A DNA stretch of 64,000 nucleotides from Deltaproteobacteria bacterium (GTDB taxonomy: Bacteria; Desulfobacterota; Desulfobulbia; Desulfobulbales; Desulfurivibrionaceae), in assembly GCA_021802775.1 (NCBI GenBank), contig JAJZRJ010000001.1, forward strand, positions 85,615 to 149,614, given 5' to 3'. A program made the position numbers and the translations under genes. Below the pieces are notes generated by a model. That model was not told the origin of the DNA. It did no database searches and worked only from the letters and a program-made list of their open reading frames with translations. Each line of letters starts with the position of its first letter. The stretch's first letter is position 1. This document shows, piece by piece, positions 8,451-17,344 of the stretch.

Positions 8451-10289
8451 CTATTCCACCGTGACGCTTTTGGCAAGATTACGTGGCTGATCCACGTCGC
8501 AACCGCGGAGGTTGGCAATCTCATAGGCCAGCAACTGGAGCGGGATGGTGTAGAGGATGGGATTGAGGTCCGCCGGTACCGTGGGCAACAGGAGCACATG
8601 GCCGCTCATGCGGGCCAGCCCCTTGTCGCCCCTGCTGCCGATGAGGATCAGCCGGCCGCTCCGGGCCTTGACCTCCTCCACGTTGGAGATCACCTTCTCG
8701 TACACCCCATCCTTGGGGGCAATGGCCAGCACCGGCATCTCCTGGTCGATGAGGGCGATGGGGCCGTGCTTCATCTCGCCGGCCGCATAACCCTCGGCAT
8801 GGATGTAGGATATCTCCTTGAGCTTTAACGCCCCTTCCAGGGCGATGGGGAAATTCTCGCCCCGGCCGAGATAGAGGAAATCACGGCTCTGGGCGAACTC
8901 CCGGGCCAATTGGCCGGTCTCCGCCTGAATCCGCGGCAACTCCTCTTCAAGTACAGCGGGCAGATCGACCAGCGCGTGGATGAGCTTCTTGCGCTCCCTG
9001 GCCTCCACGGTACCGCGGACCTGGGCCAGATAGAGGGTGAGGAGGTAGAGGGCGGTGAGCTGGCAGGTAAAGGCCTTGGTGGAGGCAACGCCGATCTCGG
9101 GACCGGCGTGGGTATAGATGGTGCCGTGGGCTTCGCGGGTGATGGTGCTGCCCACCACGTTGCAGATGGCAATGATCCGCGCTTTCATTTTCTTGGCCAG
9201 CCGGAGGCCGGCCAGGGTATCGGCGGTCTCGCCGGACTGGGAAATGGGGATCACCATGACCGACTTATCGAGCAGCAGGCGGCGATAGCGGAACTCGGAG
9301 GCGATATCCACCTCCACCGGGATACCGACATACTTTTCCAGCCAGTACTTGGCCACCAGGGCGGCATGCCAGGAGGTGCCGCAGGCCACCAGCACGATGC
9401 GGGAGAGTCCCTTGATCTCCTTGGCGGTGAGACCGACCTCCGGCAGGGCAATGATGCCTTCCTCGGGACTCACCCGCCCGCGGAAGGTGGAGAGAATCGC
9501 CTGGGGCTGCTCGAAGATCTCCTTGAGCATGAAGTGGCGGAAACCGGCCTTCTCGGCCATGGCCGCGTTCCAGTCGATGGTCCGCACCTGTTTGGCCACC
9601 TTGCGGCCGGTGGTGAGCTTCATGACCTCGAAGCCCGTGGCCCGCAACACCGCCAGTTCCTGATCCTCGAGAAAAACCACCTCACGGGTATAGGGCAGCA
9701 GCGCCGGGATATCGGAGGCCATCAGGCTGCCGCCCTCCTGCACTCCCAGCACCAGGGGGCTCTGATTGCGGGCCGCGACGATGGTGTCCGGCTGGCCGGC
9801 CCACAGCACGCCGATGGCATAGGAGCCTTCCACCCGCTTCAGGGCCTTGCGCACGGCAGCGACCAGATCGCCGTCAAGATACGTCTCGATGAGATGGGCG
9901 AGCACCTCGGTATCGGTTTCCGAGGTGAAGATATGGCCCTGCGCCCGCAATTCCTCGCGCAGGGTCTGATAATTTTCGATGATACCGTTGTGGACCACCA
10001 CCAGATTGCCGGTGCAGTCGCTGTGCGGATGGGCATTCAGCTCGCACGGCGCCCCGTGGGTCGCCCAGCGGGTGTGGCCGAGACCGATGTGGCTCGTGGT
10101 ATCGCGAACCGCCTCGAGCTTCTCCTCCAGCTGACCGAGCTTGCCCGGCGCCCGGTGCTTGACGAGCTTTTTGCCCGCCACATAAACCAGACCGGCGGAG
10201 TCATAGCCCCGATATTCGAGCCGCCGCAATCCCTCAAGCAGAATGGGCACCACCTTGCGGTGCCCCACATACCCCACGATGCCGCACAT
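8451..10289 (-). CDS. glmS: Glutamine-fructose-6-phosphate aminotransferase (isomerizing)
   Basis: GlmS makes glucosamine-6-phosphate from fructose-6-phosphate and glutamine, the committed step to UDP-GlcNAc for peptidoglycan and LPS. The N-terminal glutaminase starts MCGIVGYVG, with Cys2 as nucleophile after Met removal; two SIS sugar-isomerase domains follow (VACGTSWHAALVAKYW and LYLGRGENFPIALEGALKLK); the C-terminus DQPRNLAKSVTVE is the canonical GlmS tail. Start at 10289 is fixed because Cys must be residue 2; an AAGGA Shine-Dalgarno precedes it. 612 residues is the normal length. Confidence 0.97.
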   Translation of the reverse strand: MCGIVGYVGHRKVVPILLEGLRRLEYRGYDSAGLVYVAGKKLVKHRAPGKLGQLEEKLEAVRDTTSHIGLGHTRWATHGAPCELNAHPHSDCTGNLVVVHNGIIENYQTLREELRAQGHIFTSETDTEVLAHLIETYLDGDLVAAVRKALKRVEGSYAIGVLWAGQPDTIVAARNQSPLVLGVQEGGSLMASDIPALLPYTREVVFLEDQELAVLRATGFEVMKLTTGRKVAKQVRTIDWNAAMAEKAGFRHFMLKEIFEQPQAILSTFRGRVSPEEGIIALPEVGLTAKEIKGLSRIVLVACGTSWHAALVAKYWLEKYVGIPVEVDIASEFRYRRLLLDKSVMVIPISQSGETADTLAGLRLAKKMKARIIAICNVVGSTITREAHGTIYTHAGPEIGVASTKAFTCQLTALYLLTLYLAQVRGTVEARERKKLIHALVDLPAVLEEELPRIQAETGQLAREFAQSRDFLYLGRGENFPIALEGALKLKEISYIHAEGYAAGEMKHGPIALIDQEMPVLAIAPKDGVYEKVISNVEEVKARSGRLILIGSRGDKGLARMSGHVLLLPTVPADLNPILYTIPLQLLAYEIANLRGCDVDQPRNLAKSVTVE

Positions 10290-10355
10290 GCGTCCTTGTT
10301 CCCGGCTCCACGCCACAGGCCCCGTCCTGACACAGGCGGGGCGCAATCAAGCGAC

Positions 10356-10385
10356 ACTATACGGGGAGGGCAGCGGTCAGGTCAA
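10356..10385 (-). promoter_or_regulatory. Sigma-70-type promoter for glmS
   Basis: On the minus strand TTGACC (10385-10380) and TATAGT (10361-10356) are separated by 18 bases, giving a start near 10349 and a leader of about 60 bases. No glmS ribozyme is apparent, as expected outside Firmicutes. Confidence 0.65.
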
Positions 10386-10438
10386 CAGAAAAGAATGGCG
10401 CCGAAACGGTAACTTCCCGTATTAACAACAAAAGCGAT

Positions 10439-11587
10439 TTAGTCCACAAAACCCTGGCGTGAACGGCGTACCGCCGAGGGCAACGCGGCCAGCAGGCCAT
10501 CCACCTCGGTCTCGGCGGTGAAACGGCTCAGGCTGATGCGCAGGGTGCCGTGGCGATATTCCTCCGGCACCCCCATGGCGAGCAGCACATGGGAGGGATC
10601 GAGATCACCGCTCTGGCAGGCGGAATGGGCCGAGACCGCAAAACCGCGGTCATCGAGATCCTGAATGAGTTGCGCCGAGGAACAACCGGCAAAGCTGACG
10701 TTCAGGGTGTTGGCCAGCCGCGGGCGCTGCTGGCCGTTGATGCGGGCCGCCGGAATCTCGGCCAGAATGAACGTCTCGATCCGGTCGCGCAGCGCCGCCA
10801 CCCGGCGATGGTACATGGCAAGGTGAGCGGCGGCAAGATCGCATGCCTTGCCGAAGCCGACAATGGCGGCCACGTTCTCGGTGCCGGCGCGGCGGCCGTT
10901 TTCCTGGCCCGCCCCCATGACCAGCGGCGTCACCGGCGCCGACCGCCGGACATAGAGGGCGGCGCTGCCCTTGGGACCATGCAACTTATGACCCGCCACG
11001 GTCAGATAATCCACCGGCACGGCCGCGAGATCAAGGGGTACCTTGCCGGCGGCCTGGATGGCATCGGAATGGAAAAGCACGCCGTGTTTTTGGCAAATGG
11101 CACTGATCGCCGCCAGATCCCACAACACGCCGGTCTCGTTGTTGGCAGCCATGAGCGAAACCAATGCCGTATCCGGTCGGATGGCACGGGCCAGGCGATC
11201 AAGATCAAGGCCACCCTGTTCGTCCACCGGCAGCAGTTCCACCTCGTAGCCAAGATGCACGAGAAACCGGAGCGGCGAGAGCACCGAGGCGTGCTCCACC
11301 TGGGAGGCGATGATGTGTTTCTTCGCCGGGGCGGCCATGACCGCGCTCACGATTGCGGCGTTATTCGCCTCGCTGCCGCCGCTGTCCAGGACGATCCGGT
11401 CCGGCGCGCAATTGAGCAGGGCAGCCACCTGGCTGCGGGCCTCTTCCACGCCATAACGCGCCTTTTCGCCGAAGCTGTGGCCGCTGGAGGGGTTGCCGAA
11501 ATGGTCGGCCAGATAGGGCAGCATGGCCTCGCGCACCACCGGATCAAGCGGGGTGGAGGCATTGTTGTCGAAATAGGCTCGCTTCAT
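10439..11587 (-). CDS. Cysteine desulfurase, NifS/IscS type
   Basis: A class V PLP-dependent enzyme that takes sulfur from cysteine as a persulfide for Fe-S cluster and thiocofactor assembly. It opens with the family hallmark YFDNNASTPLDP; the PLP lysine sits in TVAGHKLHGPKG; the persulfide-carrying cysteine is in SAHSACQSGD, with the short catalytic loop of the NifS/IscS group. No iscU or nifU follows. Its position upstream of nothing but glmS, and next to nadA (whose product is a 4Fe-4S enzyme), suggests it may serve NadA maturation, as NifS-like proteins beside nad genes do elsewhere; that is inference. Confidence 0.92.
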   Translation of the reverse strand: MKRAYFDNNASTPLDPVVREAMLPYLADHFGNPSSGHSFGEKARYGVEEARSQVAALLNCAPDRIVLDSGGSEANNAAIVSAVMAAPAKKHIIASQVEHASVLSPLRFLVHLGYEVELLPVDEQGGLDLDRLARAIRPDTALVSLMAANNETGVLWDLAAISAICQKHGVLFHSDAIQAAGKVPLDLAAVPVDYLTVAGHKLHGPKGSAALYVRRSAPVTPLVMGAGQENGRRAGTENVAAIVGFGKACDLAAAHLAMYHRRVAALRDRIETFILAEIPAARINGQQRPRLANTLNVSFAGCSSAQLIQDLDDRGFAVSAHSACQSGDLDPSHVLLAMGVPEEYRHGTLRISLSRFTAETEVDGLLAALPSAVRRSRQGFVD

Positions 11588-11625
11588 TTGATGGACTCGT
11601 AAAAACCCGCAAAAGACATTTTTTT

Positions 11626-11691
11626 AACGCAAGGGCGCAACGTTTTTTACTTCTTCGGATATCTTTGCGCCTCTGCGTCGTTGCGTTGCGC
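11626..11691. repeat. Inverted pair of short GC-rich repeats between the desulfurase gene and nadA
   Basis: The 132-base gap holds AACGCAAGGGCGCAACG (11626-11642) and, inverted, CTTTGCGCCTCTGCGTC (11663-11679), extended by GTTGCGTTGCGC. The arms pair at 13 of 17 positions across a 20-base AT-rich loop. Read on the minus strand the right arm is a run of ACGCA/GCGCAA units. Such ACGCAAAG-type units recur as dispersed intergenic repeats in many bacteria. It could act as a hairpin at the nadA end or be a repeat remnant. Confidence 0.6.
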
Positions 11692-11719
11692 TTTTCAGTT
11701 TTTTGCAAGTTTCTCTCAT

Positions 11720-12814
11720 TTAAATAGTCAGCATCCGATCCAGCGCCACCTTGGCCCCGGCGGCCACCTCGGCCGGCACGGTGATGCGGTTCACCACTTC
11801 GCCCCGCGCCAGATGGTCGAGCACCCAGAGCAGGTAGGCCGGCTTGATCCGGTACATGGTGGAACAGAGACACTGAAAGGGGGAAAGGGAATGGATCTGC
11901 TTGTCGGGGTATTGATGTTTCAAGCGGTTGACCAGATTGACCTCGGTGCCGATCGCCCAGATCGACCCGGCCGGCGACCCACTCACGGCCTTGATGATCC
12001 CCTCGGTCGAACCATACTGATCCGCGGCCCGCACCACCTCGTGCCGGCATTCGGGGTGGACGATCACCCTGACACCCGGCGCCTTGGCCCGCCACATGGC
12101 CACGTGCTCGGCCTTGAACTGCATGTGCACCGTGCAGTAGCCATTCCAGAGGATGACCTTGGCGCGCCGCAGTTGCTCCGCACTGTTGCCGCCCAGCTTT
12201 TCACCACGCCGCCAGAGCACCACCTCATCGTCGGGGATGCCGAGGGCATAGGCGGAGTTGCGGCCCAGGTGTTCGTCCGGAAAAAAGAAAACCTTCTCGC
12301 CCCGGGCAAGCGCCCACGTCAGCACCCGCTCGGCATTGGAGGAGGTGCAGACCGACCCGCCCTGGTTGCCGACAAAGTCCTTGAGCAGCGCCGAGGAATT
12401 GACATAGGTGACCGGGATCACCCGGCCGTCGGCCACTCCGGCCAATTCCCGCCACGCCCATTCCACCTCCTCGCGGCTGGCCATGTCGGCCATGGGGCAG
12501 CCGGCCCGCAGGTCCGGCAGGATGACGATCTGATCATCGGCGGTGAGGATATCGGCCGATTCGGCCATGAAATGGACCCCGCAGAAAACGATGTACCTGC
12601 GGTCATGCGCCTCGGCCGCGAAACGGGCGAGCTTCAAGGAATCGCCAGTGGCGTCGGCAAACTGGTAGACCGCATCCTGCTGGTAATGATGCCCCAAAAT
12701 GAGGAGCCGGTCGCCCAGTTCCCGTTTACGTCCGGCAATCCGGGCGCACAGCTCCTCTTCCGGCTGCGCCAGATACTCGTCGCCAATATCCACTTGGGCA
12801 GCAAGCACCATCAC
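11720..12814 (-). CDS. nadA: Quinolinate synthase NadA
   Basis: Condenses iminoaspartate with dihydroxyacetone phosphate to quinolinate, the second step of de novo NAD synthesis, using an oxygen-sensitive 4Fe-4S cluster. The three cluster cysteines sit in conserved settings: AGCPMAD, NGYCTVH and FQCLCSTM. LILGHHYQQDAVYQFAD and CGVHFMAESA are substrate-binding motifs; HPECRHEVV and GTEVNLVNRL complete the pseudo-threefold fold. 364 residues is the longer bacterial NadA type. No nadB or nadC is in view. An alternative ATG one codon in gives the same protein. Confidence 0.96.
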   Translation of the reverse strand: MMVLAAQVDIGDEYLAQPEEELCARIAGRKRELGDRLLILGHHYQQDAVYQFADATGDSLKLARFAAEAHDRRYIVFCGVHFMAESADILTADDQIVILPDLRAGCPMADMASREEVEWAWRELAGVADGRVIPVTYVNSSALLKDFVGNQGGSVCTSSNAERVLTWALARGEKVFFFPDEHLGRNSAYALGIPDDEVVLWRRGEKLGGNSAEQLRRAKVILWNGYCTVHMQFKAEHVAMWRAKAPGVRVIVHPECRHEVVRAADQYGSTEGIIKAVSGSPAGSIWAIGTEVNLVNRLKHQYPDKQIHSLSPFQCLCSTMYRIKPAYLLWVLDHLARGEVVNRITVPAEVAAGAKVALDRMLTI

Positions 12815-12830
12815 ATCACGCTCCTTTCGT

Positions 12831-13364
12831 TTACTTACCGGCCCGGACCCAGGCGGCGGTCGGTCCCTTGTCGCCTTCGCCGAGACCGAAATGGACCGCG
12901 GCCCCCTCGGCCAACTGCTCCAGGGTGAGATCCTTCAGGGCATGCTCGTGGAAATAGACCTCTTCGCCGTCGGGCGTGACGATGAAGCCATACGCCTCTT
13001 CCGGGAAGAGGGATTTCACCGTGCCAGCGAGATGCGTTACCGCGACCTCTTCCGGCACCTTGCCGGTCTGCCGGCGCTTGCGCTGCAACTCCTTGAGCAG
13101 CAGCCCCAAGGTATCAAAGGCCTCCACCAGGAGCGGCCGCACCGACTCGCCCTTCCTGGTCACCACCAGGGTATCGTTGGGAACCGACGCTACCACCCGC
13201 ACCTCAAAGCCGCCGCTCTTATGGCCGGCGGTCTCTTCGATGGCAACCCGCAGATGATGCACCAAGCCGGGATGATGCCGGCCGAGGCGCTCCTTCTCCT
13301 CGTTGATCTTCTCCTGCCAGGAGTTACGGATGTCTACGTTACGGCCTTCAATCTGAAGCTCCAT
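12831..13364 (-). CDS. HPF/S30AE-like ribosome-associated protein fused to a cold-shock domain
   Basis: A 177-residue two-domain protein. Residues 1 to about 105 resemble ribosome hibernation factors (S30AE/HPF): MELQIEGRNVDIRNSWQEKI, a central FEVRVVASVPNDTLVV strand pair and a long C-terminal helix. Residues about 112-175 are a cold-shock-type OB domain: GTVKSLFPEEAYGFI corresponds to RNP1 and EEVYFHEHAL to RNP2. The likely role is ribosome or RNA binding under stress. The ATG at 13364 is chosen because GGAGG lies at the right distance and both domains are complete; the 65 residues before it look non-coding. It lies 16 bases upstream of nadA. Confidence 0.8.
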   Translation of the reverse strand: MELQIEGRNVDIRNSWQEKINEEKERLGRHHPGLVHHLRVAIEETAGHKSGGFEVRVVASVPNDTLVVTRKGESVRPLLVEAFDTLGLLLKELQRKRRQTGKVPEEVAVTHLAGTVKSLFPEEAYGFIVTPDGEEVYFHEHALKDLTLEQLAEGAAVHFGLGEGDKGPTAAWVRAGK

Positions 13365-13390
13365 AGTCCCTCCATTGCAGAGTGAGTAAA

Positions 13391-13410
13391 CAGCAGCGGC
13401 CTTGCTGCTG
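13391..13410 (-). promoter_or_regulatory. Leader hairpin before the HPF/cold-shock gene
   Basis: CAGCAGC / GCTGCTG form a 7-bp stem with a 6-base loop 27 bases before the start codon. An AT-rich stretch just beyond (13425-13443) contains TATTAT and could hold the -10. The role is unknown. Confidence 0.4.
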
Positions 13411-13599
13411 GTACAATGCTCGTCTTTTTTATTTTTATAATACCACGCGGTGGCGACGTTACCCAGTCGCAAACTAAGTTGCAAGGCAATTTCCCGGCAC
13501 CCTTGGGCGGCCCCGCCAGCCTCAAGGAACAACGCCCGCGCGCGGCTCCCTTGATTCACTCATAAGCATTTTTGCGAAGTGGGGCAACAGGAAACAAGG

Positions 13600-14616
13600 T
13601 CACTGGCCGGCAAAACGTCGCTGCACCGCGGCAACCCGACGCACCGACCGGAGCACCCGCTCGGCAGCGAGTCGCCCCGACCGGAGCGCGGACGACATGG
13701 CATCGTAGGCGGCACGGACCTTGTCGTGGTCGTGGCAGATGAGCAACATGTCGGCCCCGGCGGTAAAGGCGATGAGCGAGGCGGCGGCAACCGACCGGGC
13801 GTTTTCAATGGCGCCCATCTCCAGATCGTCGGTGATCACCAGACCGCCATACCCAAGCTCCCGGCGCAGCAGCCCCTGGAGAATGACGGACGACAGCGTG
13901 GCCGGCGTCTGGCCGTCAAGCCCCCTGTAAATGGTATGGGAGGTCATCACCGCCGCCACGCCGGCAGCACAGGCCGCGGCAAAGGGGGGCAGATCAAGGC
14001 GGCGCAGCTCGGCCGCCGGTCGCTCGACCACCGGCAGCACCTGATGCGGATCAAGGGTGGCGGCGCCTAAGCCCGGAAAATGCTTGGCGCAGGCCGCCAC
14101 CCCGGCCAGCTGCATGGTCTCAATCACCAGGCAACCCAGCCGGGCCACGGTCGCGGGCTCGCCGCCCAGGGCCCGGCGCTCCATGAAGCGCCCCTCGCCA
14201 GCCGGACAGACATCAAGGACCGGGGCCAGGTTCATGTTGATGCCAACGCCCCGCAACTCGCGGGCACAGGTTTCGGCGTAGCCGCGCAACGCTGCCTCCG
14301 GCGCCGCGTCCTCGGCCAGGGCCCGGGCGTCCGGAAATTGGGTGAAGGGCGGAGGCAGCCGCGTCACGGTGCCGCCCTCCTGATCGATGGAAATGAGCGG
14401 CGCCCCCAAGCCCGCCTCCCGGCAGGCCGCCGCCAGCCCGCTGCACAAGGCGGCAAGCTGCTCCGGCGTGGTCACATTGCGTTTAAAAAGAATGAAATGA
14501 TTGATCCCGCAACGGCTAACAAGGTCGCGGGTGGAGTCATCCACTTCATGGCCGGCCAACCCCACCATAAAGAGTTGGCCGAGGTTCTTGGTCGCGGTAT
14601 CGAGCGCCGTGGTCAT
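13600..14616 (-). CDS. nagZ: Beta-N-acetylhexosaminidase, glycoside hydrolase family 3 (NagZ-like)
   Basis: Removes N-acetylglucosamine from anhydromuropeptides during cell-wall recycling. The GH3 signatures are present: ISIDQEGGTVTRLPPPFTQF, the catalytic-loop motif CAKHFPGLG, and the nucleophile Asp in VITDDLEMGAI. The family acid/base is a His on a flexible loop; a His follows in LDPHQVLPV. The ATG at 14616 is supported by AAGGG upstream and gives 338 residues. There is no signal peptide, so it is cytoplasmic as in E. coli. It lies four bases after queC on the same strand. Confidence 0.88.
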   Translation of the reverse strand: MTTALDTATKNLGQLFMVGLAGHEVDDSTRDLVSRCGINHFILFKRNVTTPEQLAALCSGLAAACREAGLGAPLISIDQEGGTVTRLPPPFTQFPDARALAEDAAPEAALRGYAETCARELRGVGINMNLAPVLDVCPAGEGRFMERRALGGEPATVARLGCLVIETMQLAGVAACAKHFPGLGAATLDPHQVLPVVERPAAELRRLDLPPFAAACAAGVAAVMTSHTIYRGLDGQTPATLSSVILQGLLRRELGYGGLVITDDLEMGAIENARSVAAASLIAFTAGADMLLICHDHDKVRAAYDAMSSALRSGRLAAERVLRSVRRVAAVQRRFAGQ

Positions 14617-14620
14617 GGCA

Positions 14621-15325
14621 TCACCCTTGGGATTGGTAGGGAACAGGGTCGGGCACGCCGGCCTCGGCAAAGCCCTTGAGGCGCAGCAGACAGGAGTCGC
14701 AGGCCCCGCAGGCACGGCCGGCGGCGTCCGGATCGTAACAACTGTGGGTCATGGAATAATCAACCCCCAGGGCCAGCCCCTGGCGGATGATCTCCGCCTT
14801 GGTCAGCCGCAGCAACGGGGCATGGATGGCAAAGCGCTGCGCGCCGGTTACCCCGGCCCTGGTGCCCAGATTGGCGACCTGCTCGAAGGCGGCCAGGAAT
14901 TCGGGCCGACAATCAGGATAGCCGCTGTAGTCCAGGGCATTGACCCCGATGAAGATGTCGGCCGCGGCCAGCACCTCGGCCCAGGCCACGGCGTAAGAAA
15001 GAAAGATGGTGTTGCGGCCCGGCACGTAGGTAACCGGAATCGCCGCCGCCATCTCGCTCACCTCCCGCCCCTTGGGCACGGCAAGGTCGCCGGTGAGGGC
15101 GGAACCGCCGATGCGATCGAGGTCGAGGCGCAGAATGAGATGTTCCGTCACCCCAAACCGGCGGGCCACCGCCTGCGCCTGTGTCAATTCATTGACATGG
15201 CGCTGCCCATAGCCGAAACTGAGGCAGCAACAGTGGTAGCCCTCCTGCCGGGCAATGGCCAACACCGTGGTGGAATCAAGCCCGCCACTCAGCAGCACCA
15301 CCGCCTTTTTCCCCGGCCCTGTCAT
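14621..15325 (-). CDS. queC: 7-cyano-7-deazaguanine synthase QueC
   Basis: Converts 7-carboxy-7-deazaguanine to preQ0 with ATP and ammonia, in queuosine tRNA modification. The PP-loop is [12 protein letters not shown]; the substrate region has [18 protein letters not shown]; the C-terminal zinc site is [17 protein letters not shown], four cysteines. The ATG at 15325 (234 residues) begins just before the PP-loop strand and has GGAGAAGG upstream; a GTG at 15337 is possible. No queD or queE is nearby and no preQ1 riboswitch is evident upstream. Confidence 0.95.
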   Translation of the reverse strand: MTGPGKKAVVLLSGGLDSTTVLAIARQEGYHCCCLSFGYGQRHVNELTQAQAVARRFGVTEHLILRLDLDRIGGSALTGDLAVPKGREVSEMAAAIPVTYVPGRNTIFLSYAVAWAEVLAAADIFIGVNALDYSGYPDCRPEFLAAFEQVANLGTRAGVTGAQRFAIHAPLLRLTKAEIIRQGLALGVDYSMTHSCYDPDAAGRACGACDSCLLRLKGFAEAGVPDPVPYQSQG

Positions 15326-15374
15326 CGTCTTCGTCACCTTCTCCTGCTTGCTTCGAGGGACATCCGCCGCGCTA

Positions 15375-16073
15375 TCACCACGCCACCGGCAATGGCCGGC
15401 TGACCGCAATCGCCTCCGGGGTCACCGCCGCCTGCCAGGCCAGCACCCGGACTCCGGCCCGAGCCGCCTTGACCAGCATGGCGGCATAGTGCGGGTCGAT
15501 CCGGGCCGCCGGCGCGAAACGGTCGGCATCGGCGCGCTGCACACAAAACAACACTGCCGCCCCGTATCCCTGGCCGGCGAGCGCCATCAACTCTTCAAGA
15601 TGCCTGGCACCCCGACTGGTGACCGCATCCGGAAAGAGGGCCACCCCGTTTTCCGCCAGAGTGCAGTTCTTGACCTCCAGATAAGCCGTCTGCCCGCTGG
15701 TCAGGGCAAGCCGAAAATCCAGCCGGCTGCGGGCCGAGACCTTCACCTCGGCCTGTATCGCCGCCACCGGCCCGAAGTCGTCGATGACCCTCTGCTCCAA
15801 TCCCTCCCGCACCAGCCGGTTGGTCAGTCCCGTATTGATGCCGACCCAGACGTCATTGACCGCGATCATCTCCAGGGTGAGGGGGTATTTCCGGCCCGGG
15901 TTGCCGGCGCGGGAGAGATAAACCGCGCTCCCCGGCGCCAGACACCCCAGCATGCTGCCGGAGTTGGGGCAATGCACGGTGACCACCTGCCTGTCCGCCA
16001 GTCGGACATCGGCCAGAAACCGCTTATAACGCCGCACCAGGTGCCCTGGCACCAATCTCTGCTTGAATCGCAT
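15375..16073 (-). CDS. sfsA: Sugar fermentation stimulation protein homolog SfsA
   Basis: SfsA has an OB-like N-terminal part and a PD-(D/E)xK nuclease-like core; the E. coli protein binds DNA but the molecular role is unsettled. Motifs that identify it are [11 protein letters not shown] near residue 35, [24 protein letters not shown] and YLEVKNCTL (the D...ExK pair of the nuclease-like fold), and [17 protein letters not shown]. 232 residues is the usual length. It is divergent from the fhlB-like gene, 47 bases away, and upstream of queC and nagZ. Confidence 0.95.
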   Translation of the reverse strand: MRFKQRLVPGHLVRRYKRFLADVRLADRQVVTVHCPNSGSMLGCLAPGSAVYLSRAGNPGRKYPLTLEMIAVNDVWVGINTGLTNRLVREGLEQRVIDDFGPVAAIQAEVKVSARSRLDFRLALTSGQTAYLEVKNCTLAENGVALFPDAVTSRGARHLEELMALAGQGYGAAVLFCVQRADADRFAPAARIDPHYAAMLVKAARAGVRVLAWQAAVTPEAIAVSRPLPVAW

Positions 16074-16120
16074 CGTCCAGCCGCTATAGTAAAGAAAACA
16101 CCCGCAATCGCCTGGCCATC

Positions 16121-16414
16121 ATGCCCGAAAAAAGCAAAACCGACAAGCAGGAAGCACGGAAAAAGGCGGTGGCCCTGCGCTACGACCAGGCCACGGACAC
16201 GGCGCCCAGAATAGCCGCCAAGGGGGCCGGCCTGCTTGCCGAACGGCTCATCGCCCTCGCCAAGGAACGCAACATCCCGATCCACGAGGACAGCGATCTG
16301 ACCGAGGTGCTTTCCCGCCTCGACCTCAATGCCGCGATCCCGCCGGCCACCTATGTGCTGGTTGCCGAGATTCTCGCCTTTGTCTACCGCGCCAACCAGC
16401 GCTTTTCCCCCTGA
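16121..16414 (+). CDS. FhlB-like protein (stand-alone FlhB cytoplasmic domain)
   Basis: A 97-residue homolog of the C-terminal cytosolic domain of the flagellar export switch FlhB, with no membrane part. VALRYDQATDTAPRIAAKGA and LLAERLIALAKERNIPIHED align with the region after the FlhB cleavage site, and IPPATYVLVAEILAFVYR is the terminal helix. The autocleavage motif NPTH is absent: the sequence before VALRYD reads EARKKA. Free FhlB proteins can partly replace the FlhB C-domain in some bacteria. The gene opens the flagellar block, ahead of flgF. Confidence 0.85.
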   Translation: MPEKSKTDKQEARKKAVALRYDQATDTAPRIAAKGAGLLAERLIALAKERNIPIHEDSDLTEVLSRLDLNAAIPPATYVLVAEILAFVYRANQRFSP

Positions 16415-16533
16415 TTTCTCGCCCTTCCCGGCTAGGCAAAAACTACCCACCGCGCACCCGCGCCCGGCCCCGGCCGCCCGGCAACCGCCGCAATCCCTTG
16501 CCGTTACCGGGCAAAACGCCCCACATCCATCAA

Positions 16534-16549
16534 CGGCACATCTCTTGCA
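16534..16549 (+). promoter_or_regulatory. Sigma-54 promoter for the flgF operon
   Basis: CGGCACATCTCTTGCA matches TGGCAC-N5-TTGCA except for the first base, with the GG and GC at the correct 10-base gap. Predicted start is near 16560, 26 bases before flgF. Confidence 0.8.
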
Positions 16550-16585
16550 TTATTCTTTCCCAAACCGCAACCCGAGGGGTGCTCC

Positions 16586-17317
16586 ATGTTCATCCACAAC
16601 CGGCTGGGAATGGTCGAAAGCGTCGAAACCCTGCTTGCCCAGCAGCAGCGGCTCAACCAGGTCACCAACAACCTGGCCAATGTCGATACCGCGGGCTACA
16701 AGAAGGAAAGCGTCACCTTCGGCGAAATGCTCTACAACGTCAGCCGCGACCGTCAACGGGTTGGCAAGGCGCTCAATATTCTGACAAGCCACCAGCAGGG
16801 GATGGTGCAACAGACCGGCAACGAGCTGGACCTCGCCATTACCGGCCCCGGCTTTTTCAAAATCGAGACCCCGCAAGGCCCCCGCTACACCCGCGCCGGC
16901 AACTTCGAACTCGATGTCGACGGCCAGCTCCGCATGCCCAACGGCGGCCTGGTGGTCGGCGAGGGCGGCCCCATCGTGGTGAAAGGCAACAAAGTGACCA
17001 TCGACCGCGCCGGCCGGGTAGAGGTGGACGGCCAACGCGTCAATCAGCTAAGCATCGTCACCTTCGCCAACCTCCGCGACCTGGAAAAGGAGGGGGAAAA
17101 CCTCTTCCGCGCCAAGGGCACCGCCGCCCTGGAGGAGGCGGTGGAAAATCCCGACGTGAAACAGGGGTTCATCGAAAAGGCGAATGTCAATACCATCAAG
17201 GAGATGACCGAACTCATCGACCTCCACCGGGCCTACGAAGGGCAACAAAAAATGATCCGCGCCATTGACGACATCGACAATCTGGCCGTCAGCCGGGTCG
17301 GCCGCCTGAACACTTAA
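16586..17317 (+). CDS. flgF: Flagellar basal-body rod protein FlgF
   Basis: A proximal rod subunit assembled in the periplasm and exported by the flagellar type III apparatus, so it lacks a signal peptide. The N-terminal rod motif is LNQVTNNLANVDTAGYKKES, typical of the FlgBCFGEK superfamily; the C-terminus VNTIKEMTELIDLHRAYEGQ is the matching coiled-coil segment. TGNELDLAITGPGFFKIE is common to FlgF and FlgG. At 243 residues it is shorter than FlgG and directly precedes it, which supports FlgF. First gene after the sigma-54 promoter. Confidence 0.95.
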   Translation: MFIHNRLGMVESVETLLAQQQRLNQVTNNLANVDTAGYKKESVTFGEMLYNVSRDRQRVGKALNILTSHQQGMVQQTGNELDLAITGPGFFKIETPQGPRYTRAGNFELDVDGQLRMPNGGLVVGEGGPIVVKGNKVTIDRAGRVEVDGQRVNQLSIVTFANLRDLEKEGENLFRAKGTAALEEAVENPDVKQGFIEKANVNTIKEMTELIDLHRAYEGQQKMIRAIDDIDNLAVSRVGRLNT

Positions 17318-17344
17318 CAACATCACTTCTTAAGGGGTTTCGCC

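Noticed and set aside
15326..15374. A preQ1 riboswitch upstream of queC
   Set aside because: Only 49 bases separate sfsA from queC and no preQ1 aptamer pattern is visible.
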